The notes under the pieces were generated by a model, which saw only the letters and a list, made by a program, of their open reading frames with translations, was not told the origin of the DNA and searched no databases. DNA of 64,000 nt from Halopseudomonas pachastrellae. GTDB taxonomy: Bacteria > Pseudomonadota > Gammaproteobacteria > Pseudomonadales > Pseudomonadaceae. Shown in pieces: positions 27,811-36,242 of this stretch. Position 1 is the stretch's first letter. Each line of letters begins with the position of its first letter. The DNA lies in NCBI RefSeq assembly GCF_900114765.1, contig NZ_FOUD01000002.1, forward strand, positions 1-64,000, read 5' to 3'. The position numbers were made by a program, and so were the translations under genes.

Positions 27811-28614
27811 ATGACACTAAAACCCGACGCTGATCCGCTGTATCTGGCCGCCCGCCAACGCGTGCGCCTTGCCCTGCTGCCGGTTGTCAGCGGCAGCCCG
27901 CTCGATGCCGACACCATCCACCAACTGCGCGTGTGCTGCAAACGGCTGCGCGCCCTGCTGCAGCTCTATCGGCCGTACACTGGCCATCAACGCCTGCGTC
28001 AGCTGGATCAGCAGATTAGACTGATCGCCAAATCACTGGCCGGGCGCCGCGACCTGCATGTGCAACAGCAGTTGATCAGCCAGCTGGCCCGGGACCTCGA
28101 ACGCCCGCTCAGCCCGGCGCTGAACAGCCAGCTGCTGCAATCATCAGGCAACCACAGCCTCGTCGCTGCCGACAACGAGCGCATCATCGCCGCCTTTGCG
28201 GCTATCCTGAGCGACTGGCCCCACTGCGACAGCGGCAGGCGCGACGCCTGGGCAGCCGGGCTGGCACGCACCCGTAAACGCGCACGCTCGCTGGCGCGCC
28301 GCGCCTGCAATAGTGACCAGGACGCGCTCTTTCACCGTTGCCGCAAATGGACCAAGTACTACCTCTACCAGCTGGAGCAGTTGCACGACAGCAGACTGCC
28401 CGCGAGCAGCGAGATGCAGACGCTGGCCCGGCTGGGCGAACAGCTGGGCCAGCTGCAGGACTTGTGCAACCTGGAGGCGCAGTTGCAAACACTGGCACCG
28501 GACCAGGAGAGCGAGGCGCTTGCCGAGCGGCTGGAAAAACGCAAAGGTCACTGCAAGCGGCGTATCATACGCTTGTTCATCAAGGTCTACGGCAGACGCC
28601 ACCTGGACGTCTGA
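27811..28614 (+). CDS. CHAD-domain protein
   Basis: 267 residues, almost entirely one CHAD domain: DTIHQLRVCCKRLRALLQLYRP near the N-terminus and FHRCRKWTKYYLYQLEQL later supply the conserved His and basic residues. CHAD domains bind inorganic polyphosphate. No CYTH domain is fused, so it is a stand-alone form. It starts 45 bases after the LysR stop and is followed by a peptidase gene 21 bases on. Confidence 0.85.
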   Translation: MTLKPDADPLYLAARQRVRLALLPVVSGSPLDADTIHQLRVCCKRLRALLQLYRPYTGHQRLRQLDQQIRLIAKSLAGRRDLHVQQQLISQLARDLERPLSPALNSQLLQSSGNHSLVAADNERIIAAFAAILSDWPHCDSGRRDAWAAGLARTRKRARSLARRACNSDQDALFHRCRKWTKYYLYQLEQLHDSRLPASSEMQTLARLGEQLGQLQDLCNLEAQLQTLAPDQESEALAERLEKRKGHCKRRIIRLFIKVYGRRHLDV

Positions 28615-28635
28615 CAGCACAACAAGGGAATTGAA

Positions 28636-29535
28636 ATGGACTGGCGAGGCAGACGGCGCAGCAGCAATATCGAGGATCGTCGCGGCGACAACATCGCCAG
28701 TGCCGGCGCAGGCGGTGCTCTGTTGCTGCGCTTTATTCCCATGCTGCTGGGTACGCGCACCGGGCGCTGGATACTGGGTATCGGCGTGCTCGTGGTGCTG
28801 GGCGGCAAGATGCTCGGGATAGATTTATTGCCGTTGCTGCTGGGCGGCGGACAAACCGTGAGCCAGCAAAGTCAGCGCCCACTGTCGCCCGCCGAGCAGG
28901 AGCTGAGCGAGTTTGTCAGCGTGGTTCTGGCCGACACCGAAACCACCTGGCACCAGATATTCCAGAGCATCGGCCGGCAGTATCAGGAACCCACGCTGGT
29001 ACTGTTCTCCAACCGCGTGCAATCTGCCTGTGGTACCGCCAGCTCCGCAGTCGGCCCGTTCTACTGCCCGGGCGACCAGCAGGTCTACCTGGACCTGTCC
29101 TTTTTCAATGACATGAAACAGCAGCTGGGTGCCCCCGGGGACTTCGCTCAGGCCTACGTGGTGGCCCATGAGGTCGGCCACCATGTACAAACGCTGCTGG
29201 GTATCAGCCAGAAGGTACGTCAGGCCGGCGCCGGCCGCAGCCAGGCCGAGGTAAACGCACTGTCGGTACGCCAGGAACTGCAGGCAGACTGCTTTGCCGG
29301 GCTCTGGGGCCACGCCGCCAATACCCAGCGGCAGATGCTCGACCCGGACGATCTGGATGAGGCGCTTACCGCCGCCAGCGCAATCGGTGATGACCGTCTG
29401 CAGCGCCGCGCCGGGCAGGATGTGGTGCCCGACAGCTTCACCCACGGCACCTCGGCGCAGCGGGTGAAGTGGTTCAAGCGCGGCTTCGACAGCGGCGACA
29501 TCACCGCCTGCGACACCTTCGCCGGGCCGCTCTGA
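28636..29535 (+). CDS. Neutral zinc metallopeptidase (YpfJ family)
   Basis: 299 residues: a basic N-terminus, one membrane helix (about 44-66), then the peptidase domain with HEVGHH at about 178-183 as zinc motif and a downstream QELQADCFAGLWG glutamate segment. The N-terminal MDWRGRRRSSNIEDRRG matches the family. Topology suggests an inner-membrane-anchored periplasmic peptidase; the substrate is unknown. It converges on the EamA gene with adjacent stop codons. Confidence 0.9.
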   Translation: MDWRGRRRSSNIEDRRGDNIASAGAGGALLLRFIPMLLGTRTGRWILGIGVLVVLGGKMLGIDLLPLLLGGGQTVSQQSQRPLSPAEQELSEFVSVVLADTETTWHQIFQSIGRQYQEPTLVLFSNRVQSACGTASSAVGPFYCPGDQQVYLDLSFFNDMKQQLGAPGDFAQAYVVAHEVGHHVQTLLGISQKVRQAGAGRSQAEVNALSVRQELQADCFAGLWGHAANTQRQMLDPDDLDEALTAASAIGDDRLQRRAGQDVVPDSFTHGTSAQRVKWFKRGFDSGDITACDTFAGPL

Positions 29536-30411
29536 TCAGCTCTGTGCCGGCCGCGCGAACCAGTGCGGCCAGCGCGCGTTGACCCAGAGAGACAGGCCAA
29601 GCACCACCGAGCCGGCAGCCAGACGCAGCAAGTCCGCCTCACGGTTCCAGATCAGCAGGTTGACCAAAAGGCCCGCCGGCACCAGCGCGTTGTTCATGAT
29701 GCCAAGGGTGCCGGCGTCCACCTGCGCGGCGCCGCGATTCCAGAACAGAAAGCCCAATCCAGAGGCGACCAGCCCGAGCCAGGCCAGCACCGACCACTGC
29801 AGCGTGGTGTGCGGCAGCCGTTCCGGATTGCCCAGCAGCAGCCAGGCCGGCAGCATCACCAGCAGTGCGCCGATGAAAAACAAGCCGAAGCCGCGCCACT
29901 GCTGGGTCGAGGTTAGCTCATAACGACGCACCAGATGGGCGTAGCCGACCTGCCCGGCGGCGAAGGTGAAGTTGGCCAACTGCAGAATCAGAAAGCCGCG
30001 AATAAAGTTGTCGCTCAAACCGTCGTACCGAATGATGCCCGCGCCGACCACCGCAATCGCGGCCGCCACCAGCGGGCCCAGACTGAAACGCCGGTTCAAC
30101 AGGTCATCAATCAGCGCAACGTGCAGCGGCGTAAAAATGGTGAACAGTAGCACCTCGGGCACAGAGATGTACTCGAAGGATTGATAAAGGCAGATGTAGG
30201 TAACGCCAAACTGCAAGGCCCCCACCACCAGCAGCCCCGGCACCACCGGGCGCGGCAGCAGACGCAGGCGCAACAGCGGCAGGAACAGCAATCCAGCCAG
30301 CATGGCGCGCGTCAGCACGGCAAAATAGCTGTCGACCTGCCCTGCCAGATACTCCCCGATCAGACTGAAAGACACAGCCCATAACAGCGTTACCGCAACA
30401 AGATAGGGCAT
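29536..30411 (-). CDS. EamA/DMT-family transporter
   Basis: 291 residues from the ATG at 30411, which has GGAG five bases upstream; a start ten codons further up is weaker. About ten membrane helices in two EamA repeats (MPYLVAVTLLWAVSFSLIGEYL; ..VLLFTIFTPLHVALIDDLL). The order of helices matches exporters annotated as carboxylate/amino acid/amine transporters. Substrate unknown. Its promoter must lie in the region shared with the glycine riboswitch, pointing the other way. Confidence 0.88.
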   Translation of the reverse strand: MPYLVAVTLLWAVSFSLIGEYLAGQVDSYFAVLTRAMLAGLLFLPLLRLRLLPRPVVPGLLVVGALQFGVTYICLYQSFEYISVPEVLLFTIFTPLHVALIDDLLNRRFSLGPLVAAAIAVVGAGIIRYDGLSDNFIRGFLILQLANFTFAAGQVGYAHLVRRYELTSTQQWRGFGLFFIGALLVMLPAWLLLGNPERLPHTTLQWSVLAWLGLVASGLGFLFWNRGAAQVDAGTLGIMNNALVPAGLLVNLLIWNREADLLRLAAGSVVLGLSLWVNARWPHWFARPAQS

Positions 30412-30637
30412 TCGGACTCCTAGGGTCTGTCCCCGTTTCACTCACCCGCGTGCCCTGGGCCATTTCGATTGCACCAATCAAAGACGGAGTAACGGAACGG
30501 CAAGGGAAACTGGCGCGGCGGCGGGAGTATAACCCGAGAGCCGCCGCCCGGTGCTCCCCTACACAACCGGCGCAACCAGTTAAGCGACCATCGATCAGAA
30601 TCAGCTAACGACACAACACCTGCAGCCATTACAGAGG

Positions 30638-30830
30638 TACAATCGCCACCCCGCAGGAGAGAGGGCTCAGCCCCGCCGAAGGCGCAAACTCCCATAAACG
30701 CTCAGGCACAAGCACTGTGGAAACGATTAACGCCGTCTGGAGAGAGGCTGCACAGCAGCCCACCGAAGGGGCAAGCAGGGCATGACCCTGTAAACTCTCA
30801 GGTATCAAGGACAGGGGGAGAGGCTACGCA
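30638..30830 (+). promoter_or_regulatory. Tandem glycine riboswitch with its promoter -10 box
   Basis: Two consecutive glycine aptamers. The first runs from about 30652 (GGAGAGAGGGCT ... CCGCCGAAGGCGCAAACTC ... CTCAGGCAC), the second from about 30738 (GGAGAGAGGCTG ... CACCGAAGGGGCAA ... AAACTCTCAGGTAT ... GACAGGGGGAG). Both carry the conserved GGAGAG, CCGAAGG and CTCAGG elements. TACAAT at 30638-30643 is a good -10 box, placing transcription start near 30650. Tandem glycine riboswitches usually switch genes on when glycine is high. The gene controlled is the TRIC-type membrane protein. Confidence 0.9.
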
Positions 30831-30846
30831 AACGCAGGAGAACTGT

Positions 30847-31464
30847 GTGCTGACCTCTGTCTATATGATTGCCATTACCGCCGAAGCCATGTCCGGAGCA
30901 CTTGCCGCGGGCAGACGCAACATGGACTTCTTCGGTGTCGCCGTCATCGCCTTTTTAACCGCCCTGGGCGGTGGCACCGTTCGGGACATTCTGCTCGGCA
31001 ACTTCCCGATCACCTGGACTCAACATCCGCTTTACATCTACATCACCATTACCGGCGGCCTGGCAACCATCGTGCTGGCGCGCTTCATGCGCCACCTCCA
31101 CCAGCTTTTCCTGGTACTGGATGCCATCGGCCTTGTCGCCTTCACCGTCATTGGCTGCAATGTCGCGCTCAGGCTGGGCTACGACACGGTTGTAGTGGTT
31201 ATGGCCGGCATCATCACCGGCATTTTCGGCGGCATTATCCGCGACATCATGTGCAACCGAATGCCCCAGGTGTTGCGCCACGAACTCTACGCCAGCGTCT
31301 CCCTGGTTGTTGCGCTGCTCTATCTCGCCCTGCTGCATCAGGGTGCAAGCGAAAGCGTCACCCTACTGGCCGCCTTCAGCGTGGGCTTACTGCTGAGAAT
31401 GGCGGCGATTCGCTGGAAACTGTCGCTACCGGTATTCAGCTATTCCAAATCCCAGTGGGACTGA
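30847..31464 (+). CDS. TRIC-type (UPF0126) membrane protein under glycine riboswitch control
   Basis: 205 residues, GTG start with AGGAG five bases upstream; an ATG six codons in is possible. Six to seven hydrophobic helices in two similar halves, each with a glycine-rich signature (ALGGGTVRDILLG and GIFGGIIRDIMC), the hallmark of UPF0126/TRIC proteins. Bacterial members form trimeric cation channels. Their link to glycine riboswitches suggests a role in glycine or counter-ion movement; transport of glycine itself is not shown by sequence. Confidence 0.88.
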   Translation: MLTSVYMIAITAEAMSGALAAGRRNMDFFGVAVIAFLTALGGGTVRDILLGNFPITWTQHPLYIYITITGGLATIVLARFMRHLHQLFLVLDAIGLVAFTVIGCNVALRLGYDTVVVVMAGIITGIFGGIIRDIMCNRMPQVLRHELYASVSLVVALLYLALLHQGASESVTLLAAFSVGLLLRMAAIRWKLSLPVFSYSKSQWD

Positions 31465-31525
31465 TTCGCCACCACCTAAGTCCAGCCGCGGTAACACCTA
31501 TGCGCCGTTGACGGCCCGATCAGAC

Positions 31526-31561
31526 ACACAACAACAGCGCCCGTCGGCGCTGTTGTTGTGT
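31526..31561. terminator. Strong terminator after the TRIC gene
   Basis: Perfect 16-base stem ACACAACAACAGCGCC (31526-31541) and GGCGCTGTTGTTGTGT (31546-31561) with a CGTC loop. The AACAAC/GTTGTTGT ends give T-rich 3' tails on both strands. Confidence 0.85.
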
Positions 31562-31837
31562 GCAGCGTCGCCTCGCACAGCTTGCCCGCATGCTTCACGC
31601 CAGCACCGCTGAGATCGCTGACAAGCTGCCTCCCCCTGTCCGACTGAAATGCACCGCCCACAACAAGGCCGCCGCAGCTGGAGAGGGCACCCCTTGGCCA
31701 ATGCCGGCACGGGGCTTCGCGTACCAAACGACCACCGCTCACCGCCTGAATTGCAAAATAGATTGCGCACAACTTAATTAGCACCTACAGTTAGCAACTA
31801 GATTGTGTGCAACTTAACTCTAAGCTGGAGAATCAAT
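31562..31837 (+). promoter_or_regulatory. ohr upstream region with two copies of a GATTG(C/T)G(C/T)(A/G)CAACTTA box
   Basis: GATTGCGCACAACTTA at 31761-31776 and GATTGTGTGCAACTTA at 31801-31816 are 16-base repeats exactly 40 bases apart, the second 22 bases before the ohr start. Their TTG..CAA core and AT-rich ends resemble binding sites of the peroxide sensor OhrR; no ohrR gene is in the window. The left part (31562-31750) is GC-rich, with no gene I can support. Confidence 0.5.
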
Positions 31838-32266
31838 ATGAGCATCGAAAACGTTGTGTACCGCGCCTATGCAGAAGCCACCGGCGGCCGTGACGGTCGC
31901 GCCATCTCCTCCGACGGTGTACTGGATGTTGAATTGACCACACCGAAGGAACTGGGCGGCGCCGGCGGCCAGGGCACCAACCCCGAACAGCTGTTTGCCG
32001 CAGGCTACTCAGCTTGCTTCATTGGTGCGATGAAGTTCGTCGCCGGTCGCGACAAACTGCCGATGCCGGCTGACACGTCGGTTGAAGGTGTGGTCGGCAT
32101 TGGCCAGATTCCGCAGGGCTTCGGCATTGAAGTCGAACTGCGCATCAGCCTGCCCGGCATGAACGACGAGCAAGCCGAGCAGCTGATCGAGCGCGCCCAC
32201 CAGGTCTGCCCCTACTCCAACGCCACCCGCGGCAACATTGATGTGACCCTGACCCGGGTCGAGTAA
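31838..32266 (+). CDS. ohr: Organic hydroperoxide resistance protein (Ohr/OsmC family)
   Basis: 142 residues from the ATG with TGGAG upstream; eleven codons further upstream an alternative start would translate into the repeat box. The two redox cysteines are Cys60 (GYSACF) and Cys124 (VCPYSN), as expected for Ohr, a thiol peroxidase that reduces organic and fatty-acid hydroperoxides in the cytosol using lipoylated partners. Monocistronic, probably induced by peroxides. Confidence 0.93.
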   Translation: MSIENVVYRAYAEATGGRDGRAISSDGVLDVELTTPKELGGAGGQGTNPEQLFAAGYSACFIGAMKFVAGRDKLPMPADTSVEGVVGIGQIPQGFGIEVELRISLPGMNDEQAEQLIERAHQVCPYSNATRGNIDVTLTRVE

Positions 32267-32272
32267 ACACAA

Positions 32273-32304
32273 ACAACAACGGCGCCCAAGGGCGCCGTTG
32301 TTGT
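32273..32304. terminator. Bidirectional terminator between ohr and thrC
   Basis: Stem ACAACAACGGCGCCC (32273-32287) with GGGCGCCGTTGTTGT (32290-32304); the innermost pairs open to give a CAAG loop. It lies between convergent genes and should serve both. Confidence 0.85.
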
Positions 32305-32318
32305 GTCAGCAGCTCAGT

Positions 32319-33728
32319 TTAGAGCGGCTTGCCACGATTGCCGTGAGCGGCAACAAAGCCCTGCACATCAGCCAGGCTGTTCGCCAGCACGGTCATACGC
32401 TCTTCGCGCTCAAACAGATCGCTCAGGTGCGCAGGCAGATGCAGCGCCTCACCCACGCCCGCCTGGCGAACCGCATCCGGGAACTTGACCGGATGAGCGG
32501 TGCCCAGGGTAATCATCGGAGTCGACAACGAACGACGGCACTCGCGGGCTGCACGCACGCCAATGGCGGTGTGCGGGTCCAGTACTTCGCCACATTGCTC
32601 AAACACCTCGGCGATGGTCGCGCAGGTGCCTTCGTCGTCAACGGCCAGCGAATCGAACAGCTTGCGAGCCTCGGTCCAGCGGTCGTCTTCAACAGACAGC
32701 TTGCCGCTGACCTTGAAGGCGTCCATCAGCTCGGACACCAGACGACCGTTGCGACCGTGCAGGTCAAACAGCAGACGCTCGAAGTTGGACGACACCATAA
32801 TGTCCATCGACGGCGACAGCGACGGGTGCAGGGTGTCCTTGTCGTACTGGTTGCCGCTCATGAAGCGGTGCAGGATGTCGTTGCGGTTGGTGGCAACAAT
32901 CAGCTGACTGATCGGCAGGCCCATGTTGCGCGCCAGGTAACCGGCGAAGATGTCGCCGAAGTTGCCGGTGGGTACCGAGAACGCCATGGAGCGCGCCGGG
33001 CCGCCGAGCTGCAGGGCCGCGTGGAAGTAGTAGACGATCTGCGCCATGATGCGCGCCCAGTTGATCGAGTTGACCGCAACCAGACGGGTGCCCTTGAGGA
33101 AGCCCTGATCGGCGAAGCTGGCCTTGACCATCTCCTGGCAGTCGTCGAAGTTACCTTCGATGGCAATGTTATGGATGTTGTCGCCAAGGATGCTGGTCAT
33201 CTGGCGACGCTGCACCTCGGACACCCGGTTGTGCGGGTGCATGATGAAGATGTCGACATTCTCGCAAGCCTTGCAGCCTTCAATAGCCGCCGAGCCGGTG
33301 TCACCGGAGGTCGCGCCCATGATGACCACGCGCTCGCCGCGCTTGACCAGGAAGTAGTCGAGCAGGCGACCCAGCAGCTGCAGGGCAAAGTCCTTGAACG
33401 CCAGGGTCGGGCCGTGGAACAGCTCCATCACCCACTCGTTGCTGTCCAGCTGACGCAACGGGGCAACCGCCTTGTGCTCAAAGACGCCGTAGGTGTCTTG
33501 CAGAATCTGTTTGAAGTCAGCATCCGGAATGCTACCGGTAACAAACGGACGCATGACGTTGAACGCCAGCTCGTGGTACGGCAGACCGGCCCAGGACGCA
33601 ATCTGCTCTTGGGTAAAACGCGGCAGATTCTCAGGGACGTACAGACCACCGTCAGAAGCCAGACCGGCCAGCAGAACATCTTCAAAATTCAGGGCCGGAG
33701 CCTGGCCACGGGTACTGATATAGCGCAT
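32319..33728 (-). CDS. thrC: Threonine synthase
   Basis: 469 residues. Converts O-phosphohomoserine to threonine. Begins MRYISTRGQAP and has the PLP-lysine motif LAFKDFALQLLGR with Lys112, the gatekeeping ATSGDTGSAAIEG phosphate loop, and FSVPTGNFGDIFAGY. The length suits the long (class 2-type) proteobacterial enzyme. It lies 92 bases downstream of hom on the same strand; between them are two heptamer-repeat tracts. Confidence 0.97.
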   Translation of the reverse strand: MRYISTRGQAPALNFEDVLLAGLASDGGLYVPENLPRFTQEQIASWAGLPYHELAFNVMRPFVTGSIPDADFKQILQDTYGVFEHKAVAPLRQLDSNEWVMELFHGPTLAFKDFALQLLGRLLDYFLVKRGERVVIMGATSGDTGSAAIEGCKACENVDIFIMHPHNRVSEVQRRQMTSILGDNIHNIAIEGNFDDCQEMVKASFADQGFLKGTRLVAVNSINWARIMAQIVYYFHAALQLGGPARSMAFSVPTGNFGDIFAGYLARNMGLPISQLIVATNRNDILHRFMSGNQYDKDTLHPSLSPSMDIMVSSNFERLLFDLHGRNGRLVSELMDAFKVSGKLSVEDDRWTEARKLFDSLAVDDEGTCATIAEVFEQCGEVLDPHTAIGVRAARECRRSLSTPMITLGTAHPVKFPDAVRQAGVGEALHLPAHLSDLFEREERMTVLANSLADVQGFVAAHGNRGKPL

Positions 33729-33749
33729 TACAAAACCCTTCAGGTTTTG

Positions 33750-33777
33750 GCTTGAAGCTTGAAGCTTGAAGCTTGAA
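33750..33777. repeat. Four tandem GCTTGAA heptamers
   Basis: Perfect 4 x 7-base repeat in the hom-thrC gap. On the transcribed minus strand the unit reads TTCAAGC. With the adjacent GCTTTCA tract it fills most of the 92-base spacer upstream of thrC. Confidence 0.95.
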
Positions 33778-33784
33778 GCGGACT

Positions 33785-33812
33785 GCTTTCAGCTTTCAGC
33801 TTTCAGCTTTCA
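33785..33812. repeat. Four tandem GCTTTCA heptamers
   Basis: Perfect 4 x 7-base repeat, 7 bases from the GCTTGAA tract and ending 8 bases from the hom stop codon. The two units share GCTT and differ at three positions, so the tracts probably arose from one ancestor. Confidence 0.95.
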
Positions 33813-33820
33813 GCTCGGTT

Positions 33821-35125
33821 TTAGTCCAGTTGTTCCACGCGAATCCGCATCAGCGGGCCGGCGATGTCGTCCAGTGCTTCCAGAGCGGCGATGGCGTCGT
33901 TCATGTCCTGTTCGCGCACGCGGTGGGTCAGCAGAATCATCGGCACCAGGCCGTCCTGCTCTTCCACATCCTTCTGCATGATGGATTCGATGTTGATGCC
34001 GCGCTCGGACAGGATGCTGGCAACCTTGGCCAGCACGCCGGGGCGATCCTGGGCGTGCAGGCGCAGGTAATAGGCGGTGTTGACCTCGTCGACCGGCAGC
34101 ACCGGCAGATCAGACAGCGCGTCAGCCTGGAAGGCCAGGTGCGGCACGCGGTTGGTCGGGTCGGTGGTCAGAGTGCGGACCACGTCGATAACATCAGCTA
34201 CAACGGCCGAAGCAGTCGGCTCCGAGCCGGCACCAGCGCCGTAATACAGGGTCGGACCAACAGCATCGCCCTGCACCATAACGGCGTTCATCACACCGTT
34301 AACGTTGGCAATCAGGCGGTCGGAGGGGATCAGCGTCGGGTGTACGCGCAGCTCTACGCCATTCTCGGTGCGGCGCGCCACGCCCAGATGCTTGATGCGG
34401 TAGCCCAGCGCCTCGGCGTAGTTCACGTCAGCAGTGGTCAGCTTGGTGATGCCTTCGGTGTAGGCCTTGTCGAATTGCAGCGGAATACCAAAAGCGATGG
34501 ACGCCAGGATGGTCAGCTTGTGCGCCGCGTCGATACCTTCAACGTCAAAGGTCGGATCGGCTTCTGCGTAACCCAGCGCCTGCGCTTCGGCCAGCACGTC
34601 TTCAAAGGTACGGCCCTTGTCGCGCATCTCGGTCAGGATGAAGTTGCCGGTGCCGTTGATGATGCCCGCAACCCAGTCTATCTGGTTGGCTGCCAGGCCT
34701 TCACGCAGGGCCTTGATGATCGGGATACCGCCGGCAACTGACGCTTCGAACGCCACCATCACGCCCTTGGCGCTGGCTGCGGAGAAGATCTCGTTGCCGT
34801 GCACGGCAATCAGCGCCTTGTTGGCGGTAACCACGTGCTTGCCGTTCTCGATGGCCTTGAGGACTACATCCTTGGCCAGGGTGTAGCCGCCAATCAGCTC
34901 GACGATGATGTCGATTTCCGGGTTGTTGACCAGTTCGAATACATCGTCGGTCACCGGGGTCATGCCCAGGTTGCAGGCCGGGTTGGGGTGCCGGGTTGCA
35001 ATCTGGGCTACCTCAATGCCACGCCCAGCACGCCGGGCAATCTCCGTCGCGTTGCGCTGCAGAACATTGAAGGTGCCACCGCCAACGGTGCCCAAACCAC
35101 AAATACCTACTTTGACCGGTTTCAA
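33821..35125 (-). CDS. hom: Homoserine dehydrogenase
   Basis: 434 residues. NAD(P)-binding GLGTVGGGTFNVL at about 10-22, catalytic segment around NGTGNFILTEM and ADPTFDVEGIDAAHKL, and a C-terminal ACT domain (about 350-430) that normally mediates threonine feedback. Reduces aspartate semialdehyde to homoserine. Upstream of thrC in the usual pseudomonad pair; dsbC precedes it on the same strand. Confidence 0.97.
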   Translation of the reverse strand: MKPVKVGICGLGTVGGGTFNVLQRNATEIARRAGRGIEVAQIATRHPNPACNLGMTPVTDDVFELVNNPEIDIIVELIGGYTLAKDVVLKAIENGKHVVTANKALIAVHGNEIFSAASAKGVMVAFEASVAGGIPIIKALREGLAANQIDWVAGIINGTGNFILTEMRDKGRTFEDVLAEAQALGYAEADPTFDVEGIDAAHKLTILASIAFGIPLQFDKAYTEGITKLTTADVNYAEALGYRIKHLGVARRTENGVELRVHPTLIPSDRLIANVNGVMNAVMVQGDAVGPTLYYGAGAGSEPTASAVVADVIDVVRTLTTDPTNRVPHLAFQADALSDLPVLPVDEVNTAYYLRLHAQDRPGVLAKVASILSERGINIESIMQKDVEEQDGLVPMILLTHRVREQDMNDAIAALEALDDIAGPLMRIRVEQLD

Positions 35126-35191
35126 ACTTTGGTCCCTACCTGGTTGTTAATCGATTACATGAAAACGGTGGCGAGCGCGTCACCACCGGGT

Positions 35192-35914
35192 TTACTGCTG
35201 ATTCTCCAGCGCAATGGCCGCCAGCTGCGCCGCAGGCTGATAGCCAGGGATCATCACGCCGTTGGCCAGAAAGATCGCCGGGGTACCCTGCACCCCGACC
35301 TGCTGCCCAAGGGCAAACTGACGTGCGACCGGGTTGGTACAGCTGGCGTCGTCCACATCCTTACCCTGCTTGGCAGCGGTGAGCGCGGCCTTCGGGTCTT
35401 CTGCGCACCAGACCGACTGCATAACGCTGGCAGCCCGTGACTGCATACCGCCCCGCGGGAAGGCAGCGTAGCGCACCTCAATGCCCAGCTCGTTCAGCTC
35501 GTCAATCTCGGCGTGCAGCTTGCGGCAATAGCCGCAATCCACGTCGGTGAATACAGTGATGTGCGTCTTCGGCTGCTCGGGAGCAAAGACGATCAGCTCC
35601 TGCTGCGGCAGATCGTTGATCACGGCGCCAATATTGCGTGCTTCAGCAATGGAGGTGAGGTTGCGCGGCTGACCGTCGTTCACCTCGATCAGTGCGCCCT
35701 GGACGAAATACTTGCCGTCAGCGGTGGCATACAGCACACGCCCGCTCTCCAGCTCGACCATGTACAGTCCTTCTATCGGCGAGGCGCTGACCGCCTTGAC
35801 CGGCACATCGAAATTCAGTTGCGTGAGGGCATCCCGAATCGCCTGATCGGGGTTAGCCATGACCGGTGTCGCTGCCAGCGCCAGCATAGCGGCAAGGCCG
35901 AGTTTCAGTCGCAT
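35192..35914 (-). CDS. dsbC: Thiol:disulfide interchange protein DsbC
   Basis: 240 residues from the ATG at 35914, which has AAAGGAG upstream and opens a clean signal peptide (MRLKLGLAAMLALAATPVMA). A longer in-frame start has neither. An N-terminal dimerisation domain is followed by a thioredoxin domain with active site CGYC in FTDVDCGYCRKLH. Periplasmic disulfide isomerase, kept reduced by DsbD. Conserved neighbour of xerD and hom. Confidence 0.95.
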   Translation of the reverse strand: MRLKLGLAAMLALAATPVMANPDQAIRDALTQLNFDVPVKAVSASPIEGLYMVELESGRVLYATADGKYFVQGALIEVNDGQPRNLTSIAEARNIGAVINDLPQQELIVFAPEQPKTHITVFTDVDCGYCRKLHAEIDELNELGIEVRYAAFPRGGMQSRAASVMQSVWCAEDPKAALTAAKQGKDVDDASCTNPVARQFALGQQVGVQGTPAIFLANGVMIPGYQPAAQLAAIALENQQ

Positions 35915-35967
35915 AGTCCGCTCCTTTTGAAGACCGCCAAGCTTACCACGAATAACGCGAGCACTGA

Positions 35968-36237
35968 TTAAGGAAGCACTGATCAATTCCACACGCCCTC
36001 TGCGAGTGCTCAAGCGTGCAGATGCAAGGCGCGCTGTGCAGCCAATAGTGGTTCTATTGGCAAGCAGCGCAACGCAGCAGATGCATGCTTGAGTGCTCGC
36101 CCTGCGGGGCGTTCAGGCTGGGCCGCACTCTGCGTTGTGATTTCTCGACAGGTCCCGACATGCCTTCGAAATCACGCCTTGATTGCAGCCCAGCCTGAAC
36201 GCCAGAGGGCATGCGGAATTAATCAGTGCTTCCTTAA
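35968..36237. mobile_element. MITE-like palindromic element between dsbC and xerD
   Basis: Near-identical terminal inverted repeats: GGAAGCACTGATCAATTCC at the left (from 35972) and the complement of GGAATTAATCAGTGCTTCC at the right (to 36233), each flanked by TTAA (35968-35971, 36234-36237), which may be the target duplication. Inside are two long hairpins: one around 36003-36100 with perfect core GCCAATAG/CTATTGGC, one with a 16-base perfect outer stem at 36108-36123 and 36188-36203 and inner GTGATTTC/GAAATCAC. No coding frame. The right end lies 5 bases from the xerD stop codon. Confidence 0.75.
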
Positions 36238-36242
36238 TACCG

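Noticed and set aside
31560-31781. 73-codon frame between the TRIC terminator and ohr
   Set aside because: Starts inside the terminator stem and runs into the operator-like boxes; no motif or ribosome site.
33750-33812. CRISPR-like array at the heptamer repeats
   Set aside because: Units are seven bases with no spacers; simple tandem repeats only.
35915-36013. N-terminal extension of dsbC
   Set aside because: It would bury the signal peptide, has no ribosome site and runs into the MITE-like element.
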